A stretch of DNA of 58,142 bases from Planctomycetota bacterium (GCA_018969045.1 JAGWZB010000002.1:1-58142), one strand, 5' to 3'; shown: positions 24,730-34,131, counted from the first letter of the stretch. Numbers and translations: made by a program. The notes: generated from the sequence alone by a model not told the origin.

Positions 24730-25419
24730 GTGAGTACCAATAACAACCCGACGACCAACCCAGATCCAACTGGGGATAAAGATGTATCATTGGGGCCGGC
24801 TTGTTTGGTCGTGTTCGTCGTTGGTCTGATGCTCATTTGCATCGCGGTGGCCTACATGTCGTTTATGCTCACAGGAAACCAAGGGCCTCGGGCAGCGCGG
24901 GCATTGCGCGAGCAACTGATCCCATGGGTCGACGATTCGGCATTGAGCAAGACCGACCAAGCTGCGATCATCGACGAGCTCAACGATCTAGCTTCGAAAA
25001 TGGATCGGGGTGACCTGACCAGCAGGCAGCTAAGCCGCCTTGGTATCCGGCTAACCGATTCGACCCTATTGCAGTGGGGGGTGGTCGAGGATGTGCAGCG
25101 GTATGTCAAGCAGTCCCAGGGGTTCACCGACAACGAGAAAGAGGATATCCAAAAGACGTGCGATCGATGGCTGCGATGCGCCAGTGAGGGCAAGTTATCG
25201 ATGACCGAGATGGAGTTTGTATTTCAGGGTTGTGGGCTTAAAGAGCCACGATCGGGTCGATTGAGTTTGCGCAAAGATGTAACGGACGATCAAATTCGCG
25301 AGTTTCATCGTCGAGTGTTGGGAGTTTGCGAGAAGTACAACACCTCCACAGAGCCTTTCAACAAGAGCGTATCGCAGGTCTTCCACATGATGATGGAAGA
25401 CGGACTGTCTCAAAAGTAG
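24730..25419 (+). CDS. Single-span membrane protein of unknown function
   Basis: A 229-residue protein starting at GTG 24730, with AAGGA nine bases upstream and a TTGACA box at 24691. The first 22 residues are polar (Asn/Thr/Pro-rich), followed by one membrane span (about 23-47, CLVVFVVGLMLICIAVAYMSF) and a helical, charged domain of about 180 residues outside or inside the membrane. No catalytic motif or named family is recognised; ALSKTDQAAIIDELNDLASKM and the following helices suggest a helical bundle. It follows greA by 65 bases and may share transcription with it. The leftward terminator at 25513-25537 lies beyond its end but points the other way. Confidence 0.65.
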   Translation: MSTNNNPTTNPDPTGDKDVSLGPACLVVFVVGLMLICIAVAYMSFMLTGNQGPRAARALREQLIPWVDDSALSKTDQAAIIDELNDLASKMDRGDLTSRQLSRLGIRLTDSTLLQWGVVEDVQRYVKQSQGFTDNEKEDIQKTCDRWLRCASEGKLSMTEMEFVFQGCGLKEPRSGRLSLRKDVTDDQIREFHRRVLGVCEKYNTSTEPFNKSVSQVFHMMMEDGLSQK

Positions 25420-25512
25420 TCGCTCTAGGGTTTCACCTCTCCTGGGTGCTTATCACCATCGGCAGAGAATGTGCCAGCCTTTCAGGCCCAGAGGGCAGAC
25501 ACACCATGGACC

Positions 25513-25537
25513 AATAAAAAAACCCCCTTGCGGGGGT
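25513..25537 (-). terminator. Intrinsic terminator reading leftward
   Basis: On the minus strand ACCCCC-GCAA-GGGGGT is followed by a run of T (A-run at 25515-25522 on the plus strand). It is in the wrong orientation for the protein genes on either side, which both run rightward, so it implies a minus-strand transcript starting to its right. Confidence 0.8.
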
Positions 25538-25660
25538 CGAAACACTTTGATGTGTTGAATCGATTTGGGGGGAGAAAGTGCTCGAAAACCCTTTGAACGT
25601 GACGACGTTTAGCCACTTTCACCAGGCTCTACTCCTGGCGGGTACGCTCCTTTCTCCCTC
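25513..25660 (-). ncRNA. Candidate structured small RNA, unknown class
   Basis: Minus-strand sequence upstream of the terminator folds extensively. GGGAGAAAG/CTTTCTCCC (25650-25658 with 25570-25578) closes a 71-base multibranch containing CCAGG/CCTGG (25622-25638) and AACGT/ACGTT (25596-25609). A further AACAC/GTGTT hairpin (25541-25556) sits between the closing stem and the terminator. The 5' end is undefined. It does not match tmRNA, 4.5S RNA, RNase P, 6S or any riboswitch whose consensus I can recall. The stems are also palindromic on the plus strand, but only the minus strand ends in a U-run. Confidence 0.4.
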
Positions 25661-25878
25661 AAAACCGACAACCAATTTTGCGCCCGGCAAACGCGATTGC
25701 AAGCAATCGATCCCTTTTTTCTTGCTGCGGCTCTCGATCCAGCGCACAACGTCCCAAATACAACGCGAATTACACCTAGGGACTCTGTGCGGCCTGCTTT
25801 GACTTCTCCAGAAATGAGATCAAACTAGATCTCTTTCCTGCCACCTAAAGTTCCAACCTCGAACTCCCCAAATTTCCC

Positions 25879-28341
25879 ATGCTCAACCGCTTGGTAGTAC
25901 GAAACGTCCTATTGCTTTGCTCGGTGCTGGCTGCCTCAGGTATCTCCAATGGCCAACCTTTCCCAAACCGCAAATACGGACAAGAAGACAAATTCCGACA
26001 ACTCGAGGAAATCCTCCCAACTCCAAATTCTTACCGCAGCGCCAGCGGCGAGCCTGGACCTGATTACTGGCAACAACGTGTCGACTACACCATCGACGTT
26101 CGACTCGACGAAACCGACCACTCGATCCACGGCTCAGAAACGATTCGGTATCGCAACCAATCCCCGCATACCCTTCGGTATCTTTGGGTCCAACTCGACC
26201 CTAACATCTTTGCCCCCGACTCCGATGCCAATCGCACCCGCCCAGGTCGTATCGGGTTTGGCAATCGAGCTTCCATGTCCGAACTGGATTCCCTGCTCGA
26301 AAGAACCACGCAGTTCGATGGACGCTGCACTATCCAAAGCGTGACCGATGCGCTAGGCAAATCGCTCGATACGTTCACCGTCGATACGATGATGCGAATC
26401 GACTTGCCAGAACCTCTTTTGAGCGGACAAGAGTTTTCGCTCAAGATCCGTTGGACTTACAAAATCAACAATTCCAAACTGATCGGCGGCCGAACCGGTT
26501 ATGAGCCTTTCGAAAAAGATGGCAACGCGATTTATGAAATCGCTCAGTGGTTCCCACGGCTTGCCGCCTTTACCGATGTCACCGGCTGGCAACATAAACA
26601 GTACTTGGGCCAAGGCGAATTCACACTCGAATTCGGCGACTATCTGGTGCGCATCACCGCACCAGCTGATCATATCGTTGCAGCCACCGGAGAGCTTCAA
26701 AATCCCAATGAAGTTCTCAGCCAAGCCCAACTAGAACGGCTCGAGCAAGCGCGTCATGCCGATCGACCCGTCTTCATCGTCACGCCCGAAGAAGCCAAAG
26801 AGAATGAAAAGGAAAAGACCGACCAATCCAAAACATGGATCTATCGAGCCGAAGCCGTCCGCGACTTTGCCTTTGCCTCCAGCCGAAAATTCATCTGGGA
26901 TGCCCAAGGCCACAAAGTCAATGACAACCCGGTCATGGCCATGAGTTATTACCCCAACGAAGGCGAGCCGTTGTGGAGCAAGTACTCGACCCACGCGATC
27001 ATTCACACGCTCAATGTCTACAGCCGATACACGTTTGATTACCCTTACCCAGTTGCCATCAGTGTCAATGGGCCCGTCGGCGGCATGGAATACCCGATGA
27101 TTTGTTTCAACGGCCCAAGACCTCGGGAGGATGGAACGTATTCGGCATCCACCAAATACGATTTGATCACCGTGATCATCCATGAAGTAGGCCACAACTA
27201 TTTCCCGATGATCGTCAACAGCGACGAGCGTCAATGGTCGTGGATGGACGAAGGGCTCAATACGTTTTTGCAGTACTTGGCCGAGCAAGAGTGGGAACAA
27301 GACTACCCTAGCCAGCGAGGCGAACCCGAGCTGATCGTGCCTTATATGCAAAGTACCAACCAAGTCCCGATCATGACCAACAGCGACTCGATCATGCAGT
27401 TTGGACCCAACGCTTACAGCAAACCTGCCACGGCACTGAATATCTTAAGAGAAACTGTCCTAGGCCGAGAACTATTCGATTTTGCCTTCAAGGAGTACGC
27501 AAGGCGATGGAAGTTCAAGCGTCCGATGCCAGCGGACTTTTTTAGGACCATGGAAGACGCCTCGGCGCGGGATTTGGATTGGTTCTGGAGAGGTTGGTTC
27601 TACACGACCGACCATGTCGATATCGCACTGGATAAAATTGATGTTTTCATGGTGGATCGAAGAACCCCCGATGAAATCGCCGCCGATGAGAAAGCCAAAC
27701 GTGAAACTCAGTTGCCGACACTTTCCAAAAAACGCAACAAAGACATTCCCAAGCGGGCCGACCAGTTTCCGGAACTCAAAGACTTCTACAACCAGTACGA
27801 TCCCCGAGCCGTCACCCAACAGCAACGGGCCGCCTACGAGAAAGCACTCGAGCAGATGACCCCGCACGAAAAGGAACTGCTTGCCAACACCGATCGGTTC
27901 TACCGATTGCAGTTCAAAAATGTCGGAGGATTGGTCATGCCCGTAATCGTGCTGATGACGCTCCAAGACGGCACAACCAAAGAAATTCGCTTGCCTGCAG
28001 AAGTCTGGAGAGTCGATTCCAATGCATGCGATACCTTGGTGATCACCGATCAGCCGATCCTCAAATTCGAGTTGGATCCCTATCGCGAAACAGCGGATAT
28101 CAATCGGGATAACAACCATTTTCCGCCAACCATTGAACCAACTCGCTTCCAGCTCTTTAAGTCTCAGCGAAGAGGGGCCGAGGACAATCCGATGGCGCAG
28201 GCCAAGCGGGCCAAGGAGGCAGAGCAAAAGGCCCAAGAGCAAACTCCCACCATAAAGCCCGAAAGCCCCAAGAAGAAAAAGAAGAAGAATAAACAGCTTC
28301 TGCAAACCTCCTCAGCCAACCAAGCGAATCTTGATCGTTGA
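25879..28341 (+). CDS. Secreted M1-family zinc metallopeptidase
   Basis: An 820-residue protein with signal peptide (MLNRLVVRNVLLLCSVLAASGISNG). The N-terminal beta domain (DYTIDVRLDETDHSIHGSETIRYRN) and the M1 catalytic core follow. The exopeptidase-like loop reads GPVGGMEYPM in place of GAMEN. The zinc site is H435-E436-x-x-H439 (HEVGHNYFP) with third ligand E458 in WMDEGLN, the canonical 18-residue spacing. A long C-terminal extension (~600-820) ends in a Lys run. It should trim peptides in the periplasm or outside the cell. It overlaps by a base or two the frame of the following DUF6702 gene, whose ATG lies 12 bases downstream of the stop, so the two are likely one operon. Confidence 0.9.
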   Translation: MLNRLVVRNVLLLCSVLAASGISNGQPFPNRKYGQEDKFRQLEEILPTPNSYRSASGEPGPDYWQQRVDYTIDVRLDETDHSIHGSETIRYRNQSPHTLRYLWVQLDPNIFAPDSDANRTRPGRIGFGNRASMSELDSLLERTTQFDGRCTIQSVTDALGKSLDTFTVDTMMRIDLPEPLLSGQEFSLKIRWTYKINNSKLIGGRTGYEPFEKDGNAIYEIAQWFPRLAAFTDVTGWQHKQYLGQGEFTLEFGDYLVRITAPADHIVAATGELQNPNEVLSQAQLERLEQARHADRPVFIVTPEEAKENEKEKTDQSKTWIYRAEAVRDFAFASSRKFIWDAQGHKVNDNPVMAMSYYPNEGEPLWSKYSTHAIIHTLNVYSRYTFDYPYPVAISVNGPVGGMEYPMICFNGPRPREDGTYSASTKYDLITVIIHEVGHNYFPMIVNSDERQWSWMDEGLNTFLQYLAEQEWEQDYPSQRGEPELIVPYMQSTNQVPIMTNSDSIMQFGPNAYSKPATALNILRETVLGRELFDFAFKEYARRWKFKRPMPADFFRTMEDASARDLDWFWRGWFYTTDHVDIALDKIDVFMVDRRTPDEIAADEKAKRETQLPTLSKKRNKDIPKRADQFPELKDFYNQYDPRAVTQQQRAAYEKALEQMTPHEKELLANTDRFYRLQFKNVGGLVMPVIVLMTLQDGTTKEIRLPAEVWRVDSNACDTLVITDQPILKFELDPYRETADINRDNNHFPPTIEPTRFQLFKSQRRGAEDNPMAQAKRAKEAEQKAQEQTPTIKPESPKKKKKKNKQLLQTSSANQANLDR

Positions 28342-28352
28342 ACTCGAAATCC

Positions 28353-28997
28353 ATGAAAATCGATCGAATGTTTCTACCGACAAGACGCTCCGGTTTGCTT
28401 TGCACACTGGTCGTTGCACTTGCGGCTATCTTGCTCAAAGGGAACTCTTATGCAAACCATCCCTTCCACGTGTGCGTTGGACAGATGCGTTGGAGCCCCG
28501 AGAGTTCCAAATGGGAAGTCTCCTTGCGGATGCATCCTCGAGATTTGGAGTTGGCGATTGCAGAAGCGAATCGAAAGAACATCAGCCGAGAAGATCAAGA
28601 CTTTTCATCGCATGCGATTGAGTTTCTTGAGAATCAATTCTTTCTTTTAAGCAGCCCTGATACGCAAGACCTGAAAGTTCTTCAAAAGCGAATCTCGGAT
28701 CTTCCGCCGACCAAATCGCTTCAACAGCAAGATAGCACGATCGGGCGACGTTCCCGTTTGGAGTGGGTCGGAATGGAGAGCGAACGAGGATGGCTATGGA
28801 TCCATCTGGAAATGACCCCACCCCAAAGCGATGGAGAAAAGGAACCACTCTATTTGGTCCATCGGATTTTCATGGATCGCATCGAAGCCCAAGAGAACTC
28901 GGTGGCGATTCTCCAAACTCAAACCGATCGCCGCTCGTTGCAGTTCAAGAAAGGTCAATCTGTAAAACTCTTTAGAGCCGACCCTCCCAAACCTTAA
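28353..28997 (+). CDS. DUF6702-like exported protein
   Basis: ATG 28353 gives 214 residues with a signal sequence (GLLCTLVVALAAILLKGNSYA) directly followed by NHPFHVCVGQMRW, the HPFHxS/C-type opening of the DUF6702 family (recognised from memory). The rest is a single domain with MHPRDLELAI, no catalytic motif, and a basic C-terminus. A TTG at 28338 could add five residues but overlaps the upstream stop. It follows the M1 peptidase by 11 bases and is probably co-expressed; a role as an accessory to that peptidase is inference. Its stop overlaps the stop of the convergent aminotransferase gene (28994). Confidence 0.65.
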   Translation: MKIDRMFLPTRRSGLLCTLVVALAAILLKGNSYANHPFHVCVGQMRWSPESSKWEVSLRMHPRDLELAIAEANRKNISREDQDFSSHAIEFLENQFFLLSSPDTQDLKVLQKRISDLPPTKSLQQQDSTIGRRSRLEWVGMESERGWLWIHLEMTPPQSDGEKEPLYLVHRIFMDRIEAQENSVAILQTQTDRRSLQFKKGQSVKLFRADPPKP

Positions 28998-30154
28998 GCG
29001 GCCCTGGTCAGCGGTTTGGATTGGCCTCGACGCAACGATTCCCAAGCGGCAATCGCATGCTTGCACACATAGCTGACATCGTCGCGCGTCAGTTTGCCGT
29101 GGGTTGGAAGATTGATTCCCAATTTCGAGCATTGCTCGGCAACCGGATAGCCTCCGGATCGCTCGAAGTACATCGGCATGGTATGGATCGGGTAGAACAC
29201 AGGTCGACTTTCGATACCCGATTCAGCCAATAACCGAATCCACTCGTCGCGAACCACCGCCATTTTGGGACGCATCAGGATGGTGAACATCCAATAGGAA
29301 TGAGTCGCCCAAGGAGCAGACCACGGAAGCTGAAAAATGTCCTGGTAATCGGCCAGTTCCTCAAAGTACCACTGGGCAACCTGTTGACGGCGTTGCACAT
29401 GGATATCGAGGCGTTCGGCTTGCGCTGTTCCGATCGCTGCAGCGATGTTGGTCATCCGGTAGTTGAAACCGACTTCAGGATGCCAGTAGTTCTTGTTCGG
29501 ATCGACAGCTTGCCCCCTAAGGAATCGCATGCGAGCGGCGAGTTGGTCGTCGGCCGTTGTGATCGCCCCCCCTTCGCCTGTGGTGATGGTCTTGTTTCCA
29601 AAGAAGCTAAACGAAGAGGCATCGGCCAGCGAACCCACCCGACGCCCTTTGTAGAGGGCTCCGATCGCTTCGGCAGCATCCTCGATCACGATCAGCCCGT
29701 GCCGGTCGGCTATCTCTTGGATCGGGTCCATATCGACCGGATGGCCGTAGAGCGGAACGCTCAAGATCGCTTTGGTTCTAGGAGTGATCGCTTGCTCGAT
29801 CTTGCCTGGATCGATCGAAAGGTAATTAGGTTCGCAATCGACAAAAACCGGGGTGGCTTGGCAGTACCGCGCCGCGTTGGCCGTGGCGATGTAGGATAGC
29901 GTTGGCATGATGACTTCGTCCCCAGGTCCAACTCCCGCTGCGACCAGAGCCAAATGCAAAGACGTGGTCCCGTTGTTGGTCACCACCGCATTGGGGACTT
30001 GGCAATACTCGGCCAGCAACCCTTCGAATCGGTCGATGTAGGAACCACGCGAGGAAATCCAAGTGGATTCCAAACAGTCCATGACGTAGAGAGATTCGTT
30101 GCCATCGAGCACCGGTTCGGCCACTCGTATTTGGCGATGCATGCGTTGGTTCAT
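28994..30154 (-). CDS. DegT/DnrJ/EryC1/StrS-family sugar aminotransferase
   Basis: A 386-residue PLP enzyme with family hallmarks: VVTNNGTTSLHLAL, GDEVIMPTLSYIATANAA, VPLYGHPVDMD, VIEDAAEAIGA and the PLP-binding FFGNKTITTGEGG with K188. Near the C-terminus it has SRPVFYPIHTMPMY, close to perosamine synthetase-like members. It would transaminate a nucleotide-linked keto-sugar for surface polysaccharide or glycoprotein. GAGGAAGGA lies about ten bases upstream of the ATG. No other nucleotide-sugar gene adjoins it, so the product sugar is unknown. The stop overlaps the convergent DUF6702 gene by four bases. Upstream 30155-30423 shows no gene. Confidence 0.9.
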   Translation of the reverse strand: MNQRMHRQIRVAEPVLDGNESLYVMDCLESTWISSRGSYIDRFEGLLAEYCQVPNAVVTNNGTTSLHLALVAAGVGPGDEVIMPTLSYIATANAARYCQATPVFVDCEPNYLSIDPGKIEQAITPRTKAILSVPLYGHPVDMDPIQEIADRHGLIVIEDAAEAIGALYKGRRVGSLADASSFSFFGNKTITTGEGGAITTADDQLAARMRFLRGQAVDPNKNYWHPEVGFNYRMTNIAAAIGTAQAERLDIHVQRRQQVAQWYFEELADYQDIFQLPWSAPWATHSYWMFTILMRPKMAVVRDEWIRLLAESGIESRPVFYPIHTMPMYFERSGGYPVAEQCSKLGINLPTHGKLTRDDVSYVCKHAIAAWESLRRGQSKPLTRAA

Positions 30155-30423
30155 CCGCGAGATTCCTTCCTCAAAAGTTGCCTTAAGGGTTATAGGGAAT
30201 TCGTCGGTTCAAAATCAATTGCAGAATTCGTATTTCCCCTAAACTCCCAGCTTCCTGCGTTTAACCCAGTCCACCTGGATTGCTCGTAACGTTCAGGAGT
30301 GGCGTTACGCATAGGGTCCTGCGCAAAGGGCAGCGGCAGATTAATTTATTTAATGCTGCTGCGTGGATTCTGCGGCTCTGGGTTTGGAAGCCAAAAGGGC
30401 AAGCAAACCCAACGGGCAAGAGG

Positions 30424-31335
30424 TCAGACCGTGCAGAGCTTGACGGCTTGAGCCAAGCTTTCCATGGCATCCCGGGTCGGGAGAAACTCATGGGCGATGT
30501 AACCGTCGAAACCGGTCTGAGCGATCGCTTGGGCAATGGGTGGATAATAGATCTCTTGGGTATGGTCGATTTCGTGTCGACCGGGGTTACCTCCGGTGTG
30601 GTAGTGTCCGAAGTACTGATGGTTGTTTTGGATCGAGCGGATGATATCCCCTTCCATGATCTGCATGTGGTAGATGTCGTAGAGGAGTTTGAAATGATCG
30701 CTAGCGACTTGTTTGCATAGTTCGATCCCCCAGGCCGACAGATCGCACATGTAGTCTGGATGATCCACACGGCTATTGAGCAATTCCATATTGAGGATGA
30801 CTTTCTTTTTCTCTGCAACACCTACGATTTTGCGGAGAACTTCGGCACAGTTCTTCAAACCTGTTTTGCGGTCGATATCGCGAGCGTTGCCTGAGAAGCA
30901 GATCACGTTTCTGAAACCTGCTGCTGAGGCCGCTTGGATCGAATCATCGATCGATTTCAGAGCCTCATCCCAGTATTTCGGATCGCACAGTCCGTCGGTG
31001 AGTTTATGGGAGGTGACCATGGTGCAAACCAATCCATGTTTTTTGAGCGTGTCAAAGTCTTTGGGGCCTAGCAGGTCGATCCCGACAAGTCCCATTTGTT
31101 TGGCATAGGTGCATAGTTGTTCGAGCGACAGATTTTTGTCGTAGCACCATTTGCATAACGACTGGTTCAATCGACCCGACTTGGCATTGGCAGGCTGGTC
31201 GGTCGCAGGGGTTTGTTCCCCTGTGGCATGGGCTCGACTTGAGCAAGTTGCACTTGCTGCAATAGCCCCTAAACCCAGCGTTGCTGTCCCAAACCCCCGC
31301 CTGCTTACCAATGATTTTCTTTGTGAATCTTCCAT
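30424..31335 (-). CDS. Tat-exported sugar isomerase/epimerase-like TIM-barrel protein (hydroxypyruvate isomerase type)
   Basis: A 303-residue protein with a twin-arginine signal (SRRGFGTATLGLGAIAASA, R12-R13), so it folds in the cytoplasm before export. The mature part is a xylose-isomerase-like TIM barrel: GLVGIDLLGPKDFDTLKKHG, VICFSGNARDIDRKTGLKNC, LNMELLNSRVDHPDYM, LLYDIYHMQIMEGD and GYIAHEFLPTRD. The Glu, Asp/His and Glu residues of these segments are the usual metal ligands. Hydroxypyruvate isomerase (Hyi) is the closest group I recognise, but the substrate is open. It runs in the same direction as the PQQ-propeller gene upstream, 61 bases away. Confidence 0.8.
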   Translation of the reverse strand: MEDSQRKSLVSRRGFGTATLGLGAIAASATCSSRAHATGEQTPATDQPANAKSGRLNQSLCKWCYDKNLSLEQLCTYAKQMGLVGIDLLGPKDFDTLKKHGLVCTMVTSHKLTDGLCDPKYWDEALKSIDDSIQAASAAGFRNVICFSGNARDIDRKTGLKNCAEVLRKIVGVAEKKKVILNMELLNSRVDHPDYMCDLSAWGIELCKQVASDHFKLLYDIYHMQIMEGDIIRSIQNNHQYFGHYHTGGNPGRHEIDHTQEIYYPPIAQAIAQTGFDGYIAHEFLPTRDAMESLAQAVKLCTV

Positions 31336-31396
31336 AGCATTCTATGTCCTATAAGTCCTCAATGTCCTTTTCATCCTTTACTTTATAACCGTCTTG

Positions 31397-32704
31397 CTAC
31401 TTCAGCGGCACTCGGATGAGTTGCTCGTCGTTTCGCACATAGATCGATCCGTTGGCAAACGCTGGTGCGCACCATACGACATCGCGGCCAAAGGCGTTGT
31501 TGGTCGGTTCAATGATTTTGGTCCTCGCAAGTTCCTCATATCCTTTAGGCGAGATCTTGGCGATGATCAACTCGCCGGATTCATTAAACAGAAAGAAACG
31601 GTCGCCGTTTTTTACTATAAAAGCCGTACCGCTACCTTGAGGCCGATCGCTGATCGGTTTGCTGGTTTCCCAGAGACGATCGCCAGAGGCGATATCAAAG
31701 GCCATCAACTCCCCGCTTTGGTCGCATCCGTAGACAATGTTATCGATGACCATCGGCTGCACGTTGACCGGCGACATCCCCTTCTTGGCTTGGTTTCGCC
31801 ATACTTCCTTGGCTGAGGGTTGGTCGCCCCCAAGTTCGATCAGCAGGTTTCGATTCGAGTAACCGCCGATGAACAGATATTTATCGGCTCGGACTGGACT
31901 CATGATGATCGAGCCGTTGTCGGCTGTATATGGAATCGACCAATAAGGTTTCCCGTTATCGGGGTTTACCGAATTGACCGCTTCTGGATTGACCAAAATC
32001 AGTTGTCGCACACCTGCGGCTTGGATGATCGTTGGGGGTGAATAACCGGTTTCTTTCGAAGTTCCAAATCGCCATACTTCTTCGCCGGTCTTTTTATTCA
32101 GAGCTACCGTTTGGGAGCCTTCGCCACCTGCGAGGGTAATTAGGTTATTCCCATCGATCAGCGGGTGGGCGGCGTACCCCCAAAGCGGTGATTCGGTTTT
32201 GTAAGTGGCTTTGAGATTCTTCGACCAAATCACCTTACCCGTGGCTGCTTGGAAACAAAACAAGTCTCCTTCGGCACCCAGGGTATAGAGCCGATCGCCA
32301 TCGACGATCGGTGTGCAGCGGGGTCCGGCTGGATAGGAGATGGCGTACTTGACGGGATATTCGTGGGTCCAGAGGACTTTGCCCGTGCTGTTGTCGATGC
32401 AATGAACGCGTTCGGTCCCATCAAAGGCTTTGCGACCAAAGTTATCGACCTTGGCGTCGGCTTGGGTAAGCATATCGGTCAGGTAGACACGCTCCCCGAC
32501 GACCGCTGGCCCTGAATAACCTCCTGCAACCTTGGTGCTCCAGAGGGGTTTGAGCCCATCGGCAGGAAACGCGCTAGGTGCCCGATCGAGGTTCCATTGG
32601 TTGTCCCGTTTGGGCCCCATCCATCCGGGCCAGTCCTCTGCTAAAAGCGACGTGGATACCAGACAACAGCAGAACAGATTCGCAATCAAAAACGACTTTC
32701 GCAT
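31397..32704 (-). CDS. Secreted PQQ-like beta-propeller protein
   Basis: A 435-residue protein with signal peptide (SFLIANLFCCCLVSTSLLA). WPGWMGPKRDNQWN opens the mature domain, as in many planctomycete proteins. About seven propeller blades of the PQQ/YvrE type follow, with repeated elements such as VHCIDNSTGKVLWTHE, LFCFQAATGKVIW, TVALNKKTGEEVWRFG and LMAFDIASGDRLWE. No catalytic Glu/Asp set of a PQQ dehydrogenase is evident, so it may be a binding or scaffold protein. The gene stands 197 bases from a divergent HEAT protein gene and precedes the Tat isomerase-like gene, probably in the same transcript. Confidence 0.85.
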   Translation of the reverse strand: MRKSFLIANLFCCCLVSTSLLAEDWPGWMGPKRDNQWNLDRAPSAFPADGLKPLWSTKVAGGYSGPAVVGERVYLTDMLTQADAKVDNFGRKAFDGTERVHCIDNSTGKVLWTHEYPVKYAISYPAGPRCTPIVDGDRLYTLGAEGDLFCFQAATGKVIWSKNLKATYKTESPLWGYAAHPLIDGNNLITLAGGEGSQTVALNKKTGEEVWRFGTSKETGYSPPTIIQAAGVRQLILVNPEAVNSVNPDNGKPYWSIPYTADNGSIIMSPVRADKYLFIGGYSNRNLLIELGGDQPSAKEVWRNQAKKGMSPVNVQPMVIDNIVYGCDQSGELMAFDIASGDRLWETSKPISDRPQGSGTAFIVKNGDRFFLFNESGELIIAKISPKGYEELARTKIIEPTNNAFGRDVVWCAPAFANGSIYVRNDEQLIRVPLK

Positions 32705-32901
32705 GGTCGTGTCACCATCGGTTAGAGATACAAAATCGCACTCGAAATTCCGACGGGATTATAATCGGTTTTAGGTTTTCCCACGGAATCTCCATTGGAT
32801 CCAACCCAGAATTCCACTTAGAATTTAACGCTTTGTATCACCCGGTCGAATGATCGACCGAAGGGTTCGATTCCAACGAGTTTTGCAAGGCCTCCAGAAT
32901 C

Positions 32902-34131
32902 ATGCTTCATCAAAGACCGGTTTGTCGAGCCAAACGCTCTGATGGGGTCCGACTTGCTCTGTTTGCCTTCCTGGCGAGTTTGGGAGCTTGGACCCGCGGC
33001 GACATTGTCGAGCTCAAGGACGGTGGGGTCATCTACGGCAAAGTCCTCAACCCCCAAGGGGGCCTCATGGTTCAAATCGAAGCCGAGGATGGGACGCTTA
33101 TCGAAGTCGATCGCAAACTGGCTCGTATCCGAATTTCACTCGAAAGGGACAAAAAGTACGCGCAGGAAGTCCTCCAGCGCTCCGACTCGATCCAGGACCA
33201 TCGCGCCGTGGTCGACAAATGCTCCAATGAGCAGATGATCAATATCGCCAACGCCCATCGCGAACGGATCGTCGAATTGGATCCTGCCGATCGCGCGACA
33301 TGGGAAGCGCTTCGGTACTACCCCGATGAAGCCACAGGAAAATGGCTACGTCGCGAAGTGGTTTGGTACCGCCGAGGCAAAATCAAAGGTGAAAAAGGGC
33401 AGTGGTACACTTGGCAAGAAAAAGCCCTGATTGATTTCGATGAAAAAACCAAACTTCTCAAACGCGATGCCGAACGCGAGTTCGATGGCAAGCTGAAGTC
33501 TTTTTTCAACGGCGTACCTCGCCTGAAAGCCGAAGCCGAAGCTTATCTTGCAGCTGTCAACAACCCGCTGCTCTTGGGCCGTATCGTTAAGCTCATCCGC
33601 GAGGGTGATCCTGCCGAGAAGCAATTAGGATGGCAACTCATCAAACAGTTGCCGATACAGTCTGCAGCTCCGGCTTTGATCTCCATCGCGATGGAGGAAA
33701 CCGATATGGGACTGGTCGCCCAAGCCCTCGATATGTTGCAAAGCGGTGACCAAAATGTCCAAGAAGCAGCCCTCGCTGCTTTTGCAGCAAGACTCGGAAA
33801 TCCCTCGACACGCGATCGGGCCGCCTATTGCATGAGCCCCTTTGTCGACAAACGCTATATCAGCATCCTGATCAACCACTTGCTCTCTGAGCAAGTCGTA
33901 AGGCCAGCAGGCAATCCCGGCGGACTCAATGCAGGCGTGGGCAATGGCAACATCGGGCTCGGAGGTGGTTCTACTCCAGCCCAAAAACGCCTTGTTCAAC
34001 ACAAAGAAGTTCTCACCACCCTCTCGGGTTTGACCGGAGAGAACTTTGGTTACAACACCGATCAGTGGAGAGCTTGGTTTGCACAAAAATTCGCAGTATC
34101 AAATCTCGATCTGCGACGCGATGAGTATTGA
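32902..34131 (+). CDS. Exported HEAT-repeat-like protein
   Basis: A 409-residue protein with a signal-like N-terminus (GVRLALFAFLASLGAWTRG). The mature part starts DIVELKDGGVIYGKVL, a small beta-domain found at the front of many planctomycete secreted proteins. It continues with a basic helical region (YRRGKIKGEKGQWYTWQEK) and, from ~215, alternating helices with HEAT character (PAEKQLGWQLIKQLP, LVAQALDMLQSGDQNVQEAALAAFAARL). No catalytic motif. It overlaps the ATP-grasp gene by 11 bases, a coupling between an exported protein and a cytoplasmic ligase that is not easily explained. Confidence 0.7.
   Translation: MLHQRPVCRAKRSDGVRLALFAFLASLGAWTRGDIVELKDGGVIYGKVLNPQGGLMVQIEAEDGTLIEVDRKLARIRISLERDKKYAQEVLQRSDSIQDHRAVVDKCSNEQMINIANAHRERIVELDPADRATWEALRYYPDEATGKWLRREVVWYRRGKIKGEKGQWYTWQEKALIDFDEKTKLLKRDAEREFDGKLKSFFNGVPRLKAEAEAYLAAVNNPLLLGRIVKLIREGDPAEKQLGWQLIKQLPIQSAAPALISIAMEETDMGLVAQALDMLQSGDQNVQEAALAAFAARLGNPSTRDRAAYCMSPFVDKRYISILINHLLSEQVVRPAGNPGGLNAGVGNGNIGLGGGSTPAQKRLVQHKEVLTTLSGLTGENFGYNTDQWRAWFAQKFAVSNLDLRRDEY

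Larger units (their letters stand above)
25420..25878. other. 459-base intergenic region with a leftward structured RNA candidate
   Basis: No protein gene is supported. The left part holds an intrinsic terminator that functions only on the minus strand, and to its right a series of self-complementary segments, described as an ncRNA candidate. The right part (about 25690-25878) should hold the promoter and leader of the M1 peptidase gene; I see no clear consensus boxes. A frame opening at GTG 25578 behind GGGGGGAG has no protein-like composition. Confidence 0.5.

Noticed and set aside
25578-25802. 74-codon frame starting GTG behind GGGGGGAG
   Set aside because: Composition is not protein-like, and the G-rich run is one arm of the stem in the leftward RNA candidate.
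30320-30370. AT-rich hairpin downstream of the Tat isomerase gene
   Set aside because: Stem is imperfect and there is no U-run on the minus strand, so it is not called as a terminator.
32850-32890. GGTTCGATTCC, resembling a tRNA T-arm
   Set aside because: The flanking bases do not pair as a T-stem and no acceptor, D or anticodon arms are present.
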